From NCBI GenBank assembly GCA_027886175.1, contig JAJNNQ010000075.1, forward strand, positions 83,555,001 to 83,619,000: 64,000 nucleotides of DNA, read 5' to 3'. This DNA comes from Phylloscopus collybita (taxonomy: Eukaryota > Chordata > Aves > Passeriformes > Phylloscopidae). The notes beneath the pieces were generated by a model that saw only the letters and a program-made list of their open reading frames with translations, was not told the origin of the DNA and searched no databases. Of the stretch, positions 37,386 through 50,560 are shown piece by piece (position 1 is the first letter of the stretch; each line of letters starts with the position of its first letter). Position numbers and translations under genes: made by a program.

Positions 37386-37526
37386 GCATGATTAGCTCAG
37401 TTGGTTAGAGCATGGGGCTAATAATGCCAAGGTTGTGGGTTTGATTCCCATATGGGCCGTTCACTTAAGAGCTGGACTTGATGATCCTTCTAGGTCTCTT
37501 CCAGCTCAGACTACTCTGTGATTCTG
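37386..37526 (+). mobile_element. tRNA-Ile-derived SINE with CR1 tail (TguSINE1-like)
   Basis: The head (37386-37458) aligns along its whole length with vertebrate tRNA-Ile(AAU). It has an intact polymerase III A box, tagctcagttgg, an anticodon loop ctaataa, and a B box ggtttgattcc one base from consensus. It passes straight into a CR1 3' end: gagctggacttgatgatcct, gtctcttccagctcag, and a terminal ctgtgattctg. The fused structure is that of TguSINE1, a SINE family known from songbirds and thought to be mobilised by CR1 machinery. The acceptor stem no longer pairs (gcatga against gggcc), so it is not a working tRNA gene. Confidence 0.9.
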
Positions 37527-38600
37527 AGCCAATGCAGATCTGGCACTGGCTCTTGGCTTTTAGAAATCTAATGTCCTGGAGGATAATGAAAATGGTTGTT
37601 AGAAGCTGACCTGGAGGCAGCAGTCTGATACTTAGGCAATGTTAGCAGTCCTATGGGAAGTCTAGATGAACTTCTTCAAGGTGTGCTTGCTTCCTAGCAT
37701 CTCCAGTAGCACTTCTGTTGTTGCAATTGAGGAGAGAAGATAAGCACCCCAAGGTGGTTGGGGAACTTGTCTGTTATTGGTAGGACTTAAAACCAGTCCA
37801 ACAGTGTTTAGCACTTTAAAACAATTTCCAGTGTTGAAAGAGGGAATAGAACTTGGCCATCTGTTCAGGTGAATGTCTTCACCAGAGACCTGAACAGCTG
37901 TTAGCATTAAGCTGTGGTTATATAAACTTACTGGGTTTGCTTGTGTGCATCATGTTTGGGGAAGGAGGGAAAAGAACTTCTAATCTTAGCTTGCTTCATA
38001 TTCTGGTCACTTTGAACTGGTGACGTCTTCAGGATTTTTTGGTGGTGTTTGTATTGGCTTGTGTTTATGCAGAATAAAGTTTTCTATCACTCTCACTTCC
38101 AGTTAGTTTATGTGAGCCATGCTGAAATGAAGGAAAATAAAATCATAGGAAGTTGGTCTGGTTTCCTGTAGGAAACCAATGAAGATGAAATTGGTTCTTG
38201 GAATGAACCCACAGTAGTCTGGGAAATACTGTCAGAGAAGACATTTTTCTGAATCATAAATAGTGAGGACTGTGACTCATAAAGTAGGTCACTGGGAGGC
38301 TGATCTGATCTTGTACGTGGGAGAAAGTGAGAAAAGACTGAAACTTGTTCCTTATTAAAAACAGTAAGCTTAACAGAATGATATCATCAGTAGGAACAAA
38401 TTATCCAGTGTGCATTCCTCTCTGTTTTGGAGAAACAGGGATTAGCTCTCTGCACTGTGGCTTCACCATGAGATGTTCAGAAAACAGTAGCACATTCACT
38501 TTGTGGCTACTAAATAAACAGTTTGGCCTCATTTTCTCTATACACTCTTTATATGCTCTCCTGCTTTGAATTGTAGTTCTTTGGGAATCTAGTGTTAAGT
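37527..38600. other. Intron 4 stretch without recognised features
   Basis: About 1.1 kb of AT-rich intron between the SINE and the composite CR1. Open frames here (up to 81 codons) have no signature I recognise. Confidence 0.55.
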
Positions 38601-39090
38601 AGGATGGAGACCCCAAAGCCTCCCTGAGCAACCTGTTTCCTCACTTGTGCAGTTCCTTCACTCTTACAGTAAAAAAACAGCACACACCACCACAATTTTT
38701 TTTATTTTTAAATGGCATGTTTCCTGTATTTCAATTTCTGACCATTGCCTCACCTCCTGTCACTGTATATCGCTGAGAAGAGTCTGTCTCAGTCATCTTT
38801 TCCCATCCCACTCATCAGGTGACACATCAGGGAGATCACTCTGAGCCTTCTTCATGTTGAACAACCCCAGCTCTTTCAGCTTCTCTTCATAAGACGGATG
38901 GACCAGTGCCTTCAGCCTCTTGTGGTATAAGACTACCCTGGCCAGTTCTTCCTTGCCTGCTTGTGAGCTTTTCAGTCACCCACATCAGGTTATCAATGCC
39001 CTCTAGAAACCTTCTGGCTTGCACCTGCTGTGCTGTCCCCATAACAGATATCAGGACTGCAGAATTCACCCGTGAGGACCAGGATATAGG
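38601..39090 (-). mobile_element. Composite CR1 LINE fragment, reverse orientation
   Basis: The segment from 38601 to about 38942 matches the antisense 3' region of CR1: ggatggagacc, cctccctgagcaacctgttt, gagccttcttcatgttgaac and aaccccagctctttcagctt. From about 38943 to 39090 the minus strand reads as a decayed CR1 endonuclease domain: a GEF in place of the GDFN motif, then PDICYGDSTAG and RFLEGIDNLMWV, split over two frames. The reverse transcriptase part that should separate these two is missing. Either one copy suffered a large internal deletion or two CR1 copies lie side by side in the same orientation. It cannot encode a functional protein. Confidence 0.8.
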
Positions 39091-42000
39091 AGTATGAGCT
39101 TTCTTAGCTTACATGAAGAAAGCCTTGCCTACTACAACATCACATTGTAAAAGCCTGTTTGCATCCCCAGACTCCTCGTGGTCTGAGGAATATGAACCAT
39201 GTGGGTAACAGGTCATCTTTTTCATTTCCTATCACAGTCTTTTATGGGATGCTTTTTCCTGCAGCTGTAATTGTGGTTGTGATAATTGCTGGGGGGAGAG
39301 ATGGTGCTGTGCAACTTCATAGAGAAGAAGGTAGTGTTTGGGTCATGGCATGGAAGCTGGCATCCTCCTGTTTAGTACACAAGTGAATCTGATAACTGAA
39401 ACTATATATTGCTCACTTTCTCCTGCAGGTTTTATCAGTGGTGTTGTTGGGGCAGTACTCTTCCCCCACCACTTTTCTGTCCATACAGTTAGTACAACTG
39501 AAAATCATCTGTGACAAAGCCTGTGCTCCTCTGAGGCAGTCTCACATGAGGAAGGCACTTTCACTGCACATGTACAGTGAGTGCTTAGCTATGAGGGAAG
39601 TCAAGGTGCTAAATAACTTAACATGGAACTGAGTACTGGTCTCCTGATTGCAAAGTTCTGGCATCCTTTCAAAGTCTCCTGCTGTTCAACAGCCAGGTTT
39701 GGGAATGTGCCCTCCTTACAGAAGAGCTCTCTATTAAAGCTCCTTATGTTGGAAACTCTTCAGTTTGGTTTTCCTTAGCTTTAAATACCTCAGTAACACT
39801 GAAGCAAAATAGCTCTTTCTGATTGCTGTCATTGTCTATTTGATGAATTAATTCTGAGAATAATTATTTTGTGCTGGAGATGTATTAGTAGTATGGTCCA
39901 TTAAACAGGAATACTCAACTCTGATTTGGGTGGCTTTTTTTATCACAGATAAGTATCATTAACAAGCAAATCTCAATGATGCTACTTCTGGTTTTATGTG
40001 CTAACTGTGTATGTACATTGCATCCTGCAATGTTTTTTATGGAAAAAATAGTGTTTGTTGTTGTTGGGCACTTGGACTTTCGAACTTTTTTTTTTTTTTT
40101 CATTAATACGACATTACTTATATGAAACCGTAGGCTAAATAATTCAAAGGATTAATTTTAAAGCTTTTTCGAGTATTCTATTACTAGCAAGGCTTATAGT
40201 TGCTTATAATGGCATAATTCATTGTTTATGCACTGTACCTTGTGGTTCTTATCATTCGATATGCTGTTTTATTATTGCATTGATTTCAAGCTTCTTATGA
40301 ATATCACAGAAGCTCATAGCTTCTGAGAAAATGAATGGATTTTTTGTGTGTTTTATAGAAGAAAAATTTTGACTGTTCAGGGTAACAAGATCTAATCTAG
40401 CTAATTTTAAAGAATATTAGCAATACTCTAGAGATGTAGTACAACTTAGTCACAGGAAAAAAGAGACCTTAATTTTTATGTCATTAGAGAATTTTATAGC
40501 TGTGCTTTATGGAATATGTTATTGTCTCAATATGATATCAAAATCCTTCTGATTTAGCGTGTGTGGCTGTTCAATTTGTTAGACAAAAGCTGAGTTTCCA
40601 AACCTGATTTATGCTATCAGGCTATAAATATAGAGCCTTCTGCCCTAGGGTACCTCTGATTAGAGTAGGACCCCTGTGTGGGGCTGTGGTTCTGTGGTGT
40701 GCTCAGGTACCTGTCAGTCTCCTGTCACCTGTTTACTGGTGGTGGCAGCTTGTAACACCAGCCTTGGGAGCACAATCTCGCTGGAAAATTGTTGTGCTAA
40801 CCAGCAAATGCTGTATTTGCACAGGGCTGTAGGTGGTGGGGTCTTGGTCCTTAGCCAGGACAATTAGGCTCTCTGCTGTAAATACAAAGGAATAAATACT
40901 AGCTGGGCTACCTTGTATCCTGCAGTGTTGTAGTGCTTTTGCTCATGCTGGTATTACCCAGGGTGTGATCTTGTAGGGTGCTGAAATGTCTTAACTTAGT
41001 TCAGAGCACCCTTTTAACTGCTTTAACATCAGACTGTTGCAGTTGTTGGGATGCTTTCCTGAGTTTTGTGCGGGATGCTGTGTCCTTGTGGGATGGAGTG
41101 CACCAGAGGGCAGAGTAAGCCTCTCAAGTGATCCTTTCAAATGCTTATATATGTGTGTTGTTTTGCTGTGTGTACCTTAAACTCTTTAAGTAATCTAATT
41201 CCTTTTGAGTGATCAGGTTTTAGGTGGCTTTACACTTGAAATATTTTGGGCGATTAGTATAATATGTGCAGTGCCTGTTCAAACAGATTCTGTGTGGCCT
41301 GGAAGGAAAGGTAATTCCAGTAATAGTTAGCAATTGGAATTATATACGTCTCTTCACTTGGTCCGCTAAATATTTATGGCAACTTTATACAATCCTGTAA
41401 TTGCAGCTTGTATTGTCAGACTAAATAGATTTAAACCCAAGTGTTAGTAAAGACTTAGTGCAACTATTAATTTTATTAAACAGATTAACTTTAATGGTTA
41501 ACTATATGTATTATAGCTGTAAATGCTATGAATACATAAAAGGAACAATGGAATAATGCACTCTGTGGTACTAGTATTTATTAGCAATACAAGCATTAAC
41601 AAATTGCTCCCCAAACCAAGTACTATTTATGTTAATACCAATTAGAAAATTAAGGCATTATGTTTATGGGTATATTTTTACTACAGAAGAACTCTCATGA
41701 CTTCTGCTGCATGCTGATGTTGTCTCGGTGCCCTCCTATTCCACATCTCTCATTTTCTCCTTACCTGCACCCTCCTTACAGCAACAAAGCCCCTCCTTTT
41801 CTCCCCACTCTTGCTCTGAACTAAGGTGTTCTTTCTCTCTCTATAGAAAAATACGCAAGAGTTCATGCTTTTTGGACCACAGTAACATAATCTATAATGT
41901 CTATTTTATTTATAATATATATATATGTATATTCTTCATAATTTATTAAGACTTTTTTAGTCTTTAATTTTGCTGTTTTATCTTATTAATCATTTTCAGG

Positions 42001-45000
42001 GTAAATGCTGAAGCACATTCCTACAAATATGTTACTTAAGCATATTGGGAAAGCAGCCATGTAAAAAAAAGTAGTACTTAATCAGGGATGTGAAAAGGAC
42101 CAGGCTGAGCCCTGAGACAGGACTTTTCCATATGGTTTAGTAATTAAAGAGCAGAATGTACACTGTCGTGAATCTGTAACTGAAGATTATAGATTCCTTT
42201 AGAGTTTTTTTGTGGCTTCAGTGAGTGTCTCTTGCATGATATTTTACAAATGCAAGCTGGAGACCTTTTTTAGCTGCTGTTCTTGTTTTGTGCAGTCACA
42301 TACAAAGCAGGCTGAATGCTGTGATGAATGAAGTGGTGTTTATCTTTGTGACCCTGATGACGGGTAAAGTACCACCTCCTTCATCTCATGCTTTGTGTGT
42401 GGTTTCTGCTTTGAGGCTCTGTGATTTGACTTCCTGACTTCTGAATTTTAAGTCTGGTCTAGTGAAGGGGGACAGCCGGTGAATCCATGTTCATTCAGTG
42501 CCTTGGCCCCAGTTACATCTGGATACCTGCTGAAATCAAACCTCAATGAGCTCTGCTGCTGCATAATTAAATTGCAAATTTTAAAATAATTGCTTTAAAG
42601 CATATTTTATTTAGAGCTGGCCTATAAATGGAATTTTGTTAACTTGGATTCCCATTTTAGAGAAGACTGGTGTATCATATAATTCTACTTTTATTTGCAA
42701 TAATCAAATTTCTGCTGTTACTGTAGCTATTTTATTTTTAGAACAAAAGTAGTTGCTGAAGTGGTTCCTGCTTCTGGGCGTGAGCAGGGAGGAGTGATCA
42801 AAAACTTCCCTGAGAGTTTTGTTCTGACAGCTGCTGCAGAGGAAGAGAAAGGTGGGGGAAAGAGAAGGCAAAACCAGCTGTGGCATTCGCAGCGTTGTAT
42901 TTCTTGTGTCAAATAGATGGCAGCAGAGCGTTGTACACAATGGAGCAGCTCCATCCTGGTCTGGGAATGGGGGGGAATGACACTTCAAGCTGACTTGTAT
43001 CAACTTCAGCCTTGAAAGACTTGTCGTTTGGCATAAAATAGGGAAGAAAGCTACTATTGATAGTGCAGGCGCATAGAGGATGAAGAAGGGCATGAGATGC
43101 TATAAAGTACTGAATTTCTGGAGTAGTCCCAGGTGGCAAAACTTAATCTTTTAAGGTATGTCATCCACTCATGCAACATGATTGAAATCAGCTAACATAA
43201 TATGCATGTCAAAATAAAGAGACAGGAAGAAAAAGAAAGTATTCACAAGTTGCAACTGAAAGTGATATACAGCTGCCTTGGGGTACTGTAGGAGTTGGCC
43301 AGAAAGCCTAGGTTTTATTTAAGCGAGTTAGAGAAAGGAAATGTCAGTCCTCAATCAGGCAAGCATTCTTTGGTAAGGTTTACTTAAATGTCAGCATTCT
43401 TAGGAAAAGAGCTGCAGTCTGTTCTGCTCTGATCCCCAAAATTAGATTTGCTGTTAAAACGGGTCAAGGTGCAGATCTCTCTCTAGAAGTGTTTGATTAA
43501 TAAAACTAGTCTGGGGTTTGGCTTAGTATTTATTAAGTACAAAATTAATGGCTGCAAAATAGCTGCAGTCATTGCAGGTATTAACATATTTTGTTGTATG
43601 CTCATCTGCATCTAAAATTTTGGAGTAGGACAATTCCAAAATAAAAGGTGGCATTGAAGGTTTCGATGTCAGTGATTGCTCAAGCCCTCAGATTTTAAGG
43701 TATCATAGTAGAAAGAGAAGAAGTTGAGAAATTATTATTAGTAGTAGTATAGTAGGATGGGTCTAGAAATTGTGTCAAGGCTAGAAGAGTCAATATGGGG
43801 TGCTATCTTATTTTGTAATATATTTTATTTCTCTTACAGCTCTAAATGCAGCCCTCCTGGCTGAGCATTAGCTTTACTGGCTGTATTTATGATAGACCTC
43901 GTTAAGCATTTGCTTTCTGTAAACGTGCTTTTTAACCTAGCTGCCAGAAAAACTATTGCAGCAACTTGGGGATATCTGGCAAGTTTCTGTTTTGATAAGA
44001 ACTTGTTTCTCATATAATTATATTTATTTTCCCCAATTTGATATTTTAGTGATCCATCCACCCTCTTCATCAAGCTATTTAGAAACCCAAACCACTATGT
44101 AATTTATTTTTTACAGGTTTAAAGGAAATTATATTTCACTCACTTTGAAGTGTTGCAAGTTGTGCTAGCTGCTGCAGTTTACTGAAGTTGGAGGGTAACA
44201 CAAGTCTGCAAGAGTGTAGGTGATTTCCAGTATAGTTTATCATACTCTGTGGGAAGCACTGATATAATAGCTCTGACTTTTGGAGCTTTTTCATTGTGTT
44301 TAAATTACTGCTCATGCAGAAGAACGACCGTGTCTGTTTATGTTCTGGTTTTGGTTTTTTTTTAGTAATTTGCTTATTTTAATGTTATTTAATGTCTTAA
44401 AGTGGCAATTCTAAGGAAAATCTAGGCATAACAATTATATGCAATATTTGCTATATGAACACAAGTCAAGCTATGAAATTAAGGAAATGCTCGTTTTTTT
44501 TGGATAAGTAATAATATGAAGCTATTTTAATACATTTTTTTCTTTTGCTAAGTGTTAGATCTGTTATATAATTTAATTTTTTCTCCTTGTGTCTCTGAAC
44601 AAGCTTCCATGGAGACATATTAAATTCTTGGAAGAAATAACATGGTTGTGTTTTGATATTTTTACAAACCATTTGCTAAATTGCTGTTCTGAGCACTAGA
44701 ATTGGAAGCTATGAAAAATCTGTGACTATACAATAATACATGCATTGTCTTGATGAATTAGGTTGGCAGAACAAATGCAAACTTTTTAAAATAAGCAGTT
44801 CCAAAACTTTCAGTAATTCTTCTTGAGGCTAAATGCTACAGACAGCTATTGAAGCCAAACCTCATTGAAATGTTTGCAAGGGGGTTGCTGGGGAGGGAGT
44901 GTTTTTGTTGTCTCTTGCCACTTTTCCACTGAGGTGAGGATATTAGCTTGAATGACATCATTTAATTTTCTCAGTTTTGAAATGGTGTATTTGCATAACA

Positions 45001-45549
45001 AAGCAGTATTTCTTTTTTTTCCTTTAGTTTCATTAGAACTGTTGGGGTGTATTTGTGTGTGCATGTTTCCAGTGTTCTTGCTGAGTAATGCTAGATTTGC
45101 TCTTTGTTCTGTGTAAGTTTGGCTTTGTGGTTTATGCAACTTTATAAATGTATGTGTATATCGTCTCGACTTCCTTCATCTGTGGATGAGAAATAGACTG
45201 TGTGTCTTTAAAGCTTCTCGATGTTTTACAGGCATGCAAAAGGAGGAAAATAAAGTATTCTCTGCAGTAAAAAAAAATCGTTTCATTTATTTTCTTAGTG
45301 CGTAAAACACCATTGAGAGAACCTAAATCACAGAAAACATTTTTGTGGAAGAACTGTTGCAGTGGGACATGCACGGTCAAACTCACAGAACCCCTATGAT
45401 TTAGAATGGCCAGGAGTGACAGAACAGAGATTCATACCACTGTTACAATAGACCATGGGCACAAGTTTCTAGTTTTCCTTGAGCATTTTAGGAGTTGAAG
45501 GAAGAGGAAACATTATTTGTTTATAAGTTCCAGAACCGTATTGAAACTC
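39091..45549. other. Intron 4 stretch without recognised features
   Basis: About 6.5 kb, AT-rich overall, with a TA-rich patch at 41911-41932 and a somewhat GC-richer block at about 42770-43030. No exon of GMDS, transposon or RNA gene is recognised. Overlapping minus frames at 42704-43139 (75-129 codons) arise in the GC-richer block and have no family signature. Confidence 0.55.
41911..41932. repeat. Short TA-rich microsatellite
   Basis: An alternating TA run, tataatatatatatatgtat, about 22 nt. Confidence 0.65.
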
Positions 45550-45570
45550 TTTTTTTTTTTTTTTTTTTTT
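45550..45570. repeat. T tract of 21 nt
   Basis: Twenty-one consecutive T in intron 4 without a recognisable neighbouring retrocopy. Confidence 0.75.
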
Positions 45571-48500
45571 GCTACTTCATTATTGTCAATAAATGCTGCG
45601 GTTAGGAAAAGTGAAAGTTGTCATTTTGGGATGTTTTGGATCTCTCAGTGTTGTGTTCATTTTTATTTTTATAGCAAAAACTGTGAGAGAATCTGTACAG
45701 AATATAGTATCTTAACTGAGTGTCTCTTGTGAATGAAATGATTGTTTGCTTTGTAAACAGTGTACATCTGGTATTTATTGATCATCCATCAGAATGGTTT
45801 AAATACTGTTGCTGCAGTTTAATCTTATTGTGATGATACTGTGTTGCATTTTATTAGGCAGAAAACAGCTATTCAGGAGATTTCTTGGTTTTCTTTAGAT
45901 GCTGAAGAGCTGTACCCCTGCTTGTGCAAAACACTTGGGTCTGGAGAGAGAAAAAAAGTTGATATGTGTTTGCTCTAATATGCAGCTTGTTTTGTAGAGG
46001 TTAGGTATGTTTTATGTAATAGCTGATTATTTGGAATAAGCTTAATTTAAGAAAAAAAAAAATCCAGTACTGCCTGCCCTTACATTAGGAACTCCCCAAT
46101 ATCAATTTTTTTTTTATCCCTCCAACTTTTTGAAATGGGACTGTACTGAGCATTTTTGGTGATAGACTTGGACTCCCAAAGACTGGCTAGAGCAACAGGA
46201 TTAGTCTGGCGGTTTATCTTCCTGTACAGCTATGCATACTAGCTTTCCATTACCCTATTTTTCATTAAGTATTTACCAAATATGTTGGCTAGCATAATTG
46301 AATTGTGGATGTCTGAAGTGCATTTTTTCTGTAAGTATGTGATGCTGAGAAATAGCATTTTAATTTTAGCCAGACATTCTTGCATAATGTTGCTTCATGG
46401 TGATGCAATTTCACTGGCATAGCATCAGAACAAAGACTACAGCATCAAACAAGGATGTAAAAACAAATTAAAGGATGCTAGAAGCTTTAAGCACTGCTTT
46501 AAAGATTTTAATATGCTTAATATTCCTGAATTTTTTAAAGCTCTCTGTGTGTTTGTGTAACAATCTGTGAGTTCTGTGGAGCTTTTCTAATTTTATATTG
46601 GTGTAATATTTTTCCTTTGACTTGTTTCTAAAACTCCACTGTGGCAAAGAACATCCACCAGAAATGATGTATTTTAATTACAAGGCATATGCAACCTATG
46701 TATTTAGTTAGCTGGGCAGTAAAATTTAATTGCAAGGTTCTAGAAAATGCTCCTAAAAACATTGCATACATTCAGTGTAGCTAAGTCTTTGGAGCTAATA
46801 AAAGATTCAGTTAGTTTACTAAATCCACATTATCTGAAGTCCTAATTCCACTGAAAAAAATTAGAATAAAATTTGCATTGAGTAAAGGATAATATAAGAT
46901 GCTCTTTTTTAATGATACTGATCTGTACTGTTATCTCTTCCACGTCTGAACTTGAATTACAGTAGCAGTCCTTGCAAGTTTATCTGAAATAAAAAGTTTT
47001 ATCATTCTTCCTGCAGATTTCAAAAGTTACAACTTAATCAAAACAATACAGTACGTAAATATCTAATAAATGAGAATTATTTTCAAAAGCAATATGCAAG
47101 AAATTCTGTAAAACACTTCAAATTTGTTTTCTATGGGGCTTTTTTCCTGTTCTAGATGTTCCTGAAACTGCGATACTTTTAACGAAAAAAAAAAGAAATT
47201 AGTCTGATTGACTTGTCATGAGGTGTGATCTGAAGGCCACTCACATCACTGACAGAGGTTCTTTACAGTGCTTGGGAGCATTTCATGCTTGCAGGTTTTT
47301 TGTTGCTGTACTCTGTCTAATACTTTGATTTTGTTCAGCTATCAGTATTTCTAGGTGTTGTGCATTTTCATTTTCTCACATTTAGATGTACCATTACTGA
47401 ATGCTGCAAATTTCAGTGAATGGCTGCATTTCATAATGCTCCTGTGCATGTTTCTGCATTGTATTTTTTAATAGCTTATAAAGGAATATGCATTGGAAAT
47501 TTGGACTGTAAATGCTGAATGCTAATTACGATTTAAGAGAACATTATACAAGTCAGTTGAAGACAAACTTTTGGGTGCTTTTTGGAGAATTGCATACTGT
47601 TAACTGTGTTTAAGCTGTGTAAGTATTCTTTATTACTTGTAATTCGTTGCCTCATGTTTGGTGGTTAAGGTACTGAACTAGAATTCCTCTCCAAATATTA
47701 GTGTAGGGTATTCTTTATTTTTACTGAATAAGTCAAAGCAAATTATTTGAACTTTCTCTCCAATGCTTCAGTTTAAAATAAATAATTGATAATCGGTCAA
47801 TTATCCTCAAGTCATATTGAAGTCAAAATTTCCCAATAATGATGTGCAACTGATCAATAGAAGTTATTTATGATAGTATCAGTGTAGATTTAGCAATCTA
47901 GGAACAGTAATGTTGTTGCAATTTAATGGTTGAGAAATCCATGTAACAGTATCTAGTATGAAAACCTGTCCTTATTCACAGGGCAATTTTTCCATTGACT
48001 CAGTGGTTTTCTTTATAAAGCTGAAATATTTTTAATCCATGAATGGTTTGCCTTAAAATATAGTTTAATATAATGAGACCCATTAAGAAAACAGAATTGC
48101 CTGCAATATATTATCCTCTCTATCGGCAAATATAGATCAAAGTTGACTTTTCTTTTGTAAACAAATGCTAAAATTTTTGTAGGAGGGGTAGCTTTCTTAA
48201 TGATATGTTACATATACGTATTTACTGTTATATGTTAACATGTTCACAAAGTTCACTGTTAACAAAGTGAAACGTGGCCTTGGAGTATATATAATTTGAA
48301 GATTTAAAGGTTGCAAGGATGATATATTGAAAATGCAATTGCTTTTCAAGGCAGGGAAGCAATTGAAACTTAATTAAATGTAGCTTAACTTTTAATTTAT
48401 GGTTAGATTTATATTTTTTTATATAAGCTGGCACTTCTGGTTTTGCGGGGTGTGGAAGGATGAACGCTTTGCCTTTAATATTAGAAGAGCAGCTTTTTCC

Positions 48501-50484
48501 ATAGTGTCATTAAATGTTATGAATAAAAACGTCACAAGTAAGTTTTAATCTTTTTGAAGTAGCTTTCATTCATATGTCTACGAGTTTGAGAAGAACCCAA
48601 GGTGCACGTGGATGTGAGTAAACTTGGCTGTCCCTACACACCTTTGCTGAGGTGCCCTTGGGTTTGTTTGTGTGTTAATCTCTCCCTGCTGTGTTGGGTA
48701 AGGGGCAAGGCCTCCAGCAGGGAGAAGACTTCTCCACGGATCTTCCAAACCCCAAGTGGGCTCTGCTGTGGTTGTAACATCTCTTCTGGATGGCAGCATT
48801 GTGCTGTAATGTCAGACCATAGTTTAAATGAAGCAGTTAAATGGAAATAGATATTTGATTCACTTCCACTAATACACAGTTAGGGAACTTACTTCAGACT
48901 AAGATTTCTGATGTGCTTTTTCTTGGCTTTAATTGGGCTGGAATTTGCAAAGTACTGATGGTGGTTCATGTAGGTTCATGATCTTCATGAATTAGTGCCA
49001 ATTTTTTGCTTTCTTTAGCTTTCAGCCTTCGTGAAGCAATCTGTACAACCTGATTAGATTTGTATAAAATCAGAAACTATATACTCACTAAATTAAATCT
49101 GCTTGTCTAAGATATCATTTTTGCCAGTAGGTAATAGAATTGTAGTTTAAAATGTTTGCTATAAATGATGGTGGATTCATTTTAAGACCTTAAGCAAGAT
49201 TTTTTATTTTTTTTTTAAGCATAGAATATAAATAAGGGGAAAATCAGGTGTCTAGGTTTTTTTTCTTCAGTCTGTGGTGGCCTGTTCACATTTTCTTCCC
49301 TTCACTGAAGTTGTTATTAGTACATCTATTACTGTTTTTGACCATCCCCTCACATAACCAGAGCAAGTTTTAAAAGCCATTGCTTTAGAAACTGTGATTG
49401 AAAATAAGAGGAAAATAGGAAAGTAGTTATTTTTGTCAATGACTGATTTAAAGGATCTTCATGAAATGGCAGTTATCCCACAGAATTCCAATTATAGTAT
49501 TTCTCTTAACTTGGAAACATAGTAATTATTTTTAAGATGCTGTATTTTAAAGGAGAAATTTCTTACCTGACAAGGCAATGAGACCTGGAGGTTACATGAT
49601 CTGCATTCTTGTTTACTATTAATCACATTTTATCACATTTATTAGAGTTTTATCTACTATCTTTTTTTCTCTTTTCCCTGATTTGTTCCCTTATAGCACT
49701 GTGTGAGAAACTGTTATACAAAAGATGTGTCAAATTATTAGAGAGAGGATTACAGCAAAGTATTCTGTTAACTGTTTATTAAGTTGTTATTATTAGATAC
49801 CACGTTTCATCCATGTTGAACTGCATCAATATAAGACTTGGTTGCATTGTGTGGAAACAGATTTATTACTTGGAATGTCATCAAAGATAATTTCTGTATG
49901 TTAGTAATGCTAAAGATTTTCAGTATTTGTCATGTCATGTGCTAAATGTAATGATAATAGTACAAGTGCCGTAGATTGGGTGTTTTATTACGTACTAAAA
50001 CTTACCAAGTTGAAGTACAAAAGCCAGACCAAATGTATTAATCTGTTTCATCTTTTTTTCTCCTTTTCTGTCACTTTTTGGTTTTTGTTCTTTTTATTTT
50101 TAAAAGGGTGGTAAGCATGGGGAGTATGTGAAAATATTACACTTTGGAACTGATTTAAAGGGCTTTGACTAAAACCATCTGTTCCCACCTCCTAATCTTC
50201 AAGTTGCTCTTGAAAACTAGGCCAAACCTTATCCCAGGGGGGCTAGTGGACAGAACTATCTACAACAATAATAAGATGTAAAAATACAAAATATACAGAT
50301 ACTGAAAGCTCAATGATCTGCAGCAGCTCACTCTTGCTTCTGGATGGTTTCGCAGGTCCTAAATTTGCAGGACAACTGAATTCCGTAGTGGGAAGTGAGG
50401 AACAAGATACACATGGAAGAGAAGTCACATCTTTGTATGTTAGTCAGCGTGAAAGCAGTAGGAATAAATTTGGAGTCTTCATTA
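45571..50484. other. AT-rich intron 4 stretch without recognised repeats
   Basis: About 4.9 kb, markedly AT-rich, free of any CR1 or SINE signal I can see, and with frequent TAAT/ATTA cores. No exon is recognised. Its lack of transposon fragments makes it a reasonable place to test for conserved non-coding sequence; that is inference only. Confidence 0.5.
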
Positions 50485-50560
50485 TCCCTGCCCATAGTGG
50501 GGAGTTCAAAACTAGGTGACATACAAGGTCCCTTCCATCCCAAACCATTTTGTGTTTCTA
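50485..50560 (+). mobile_element. CR1 LINE 3' tail fragment, forward orientation
   Basis: The segment includes atccctgcccatagtgggga and aaggtcccttcc, then atcccaaaccattttgtgtt. These match the sense 3' end of CR1, which usually reads like ggtcccttccaacccaaacc followed by attctgtgattctg. Only about 75 bp are clear; the 5' limit is uncertain and could extend towards 50440. Confidence 0.72.

Noticed and set aside
37386..37458. Functional tRNA-Ile gene
   Set aside because: The A and B boxes are close to consensus, but the acceptor stem no longer pairs and the head runs directly into a CR1 tail, so it is the head of a SINE.
38887..39069. 60-codon minus frame that could look like a small gene
   Set aside because: The residues match the CR1 endonuclease domain in a decayed, frame-shifted state, so it is part of a transposon fragment.
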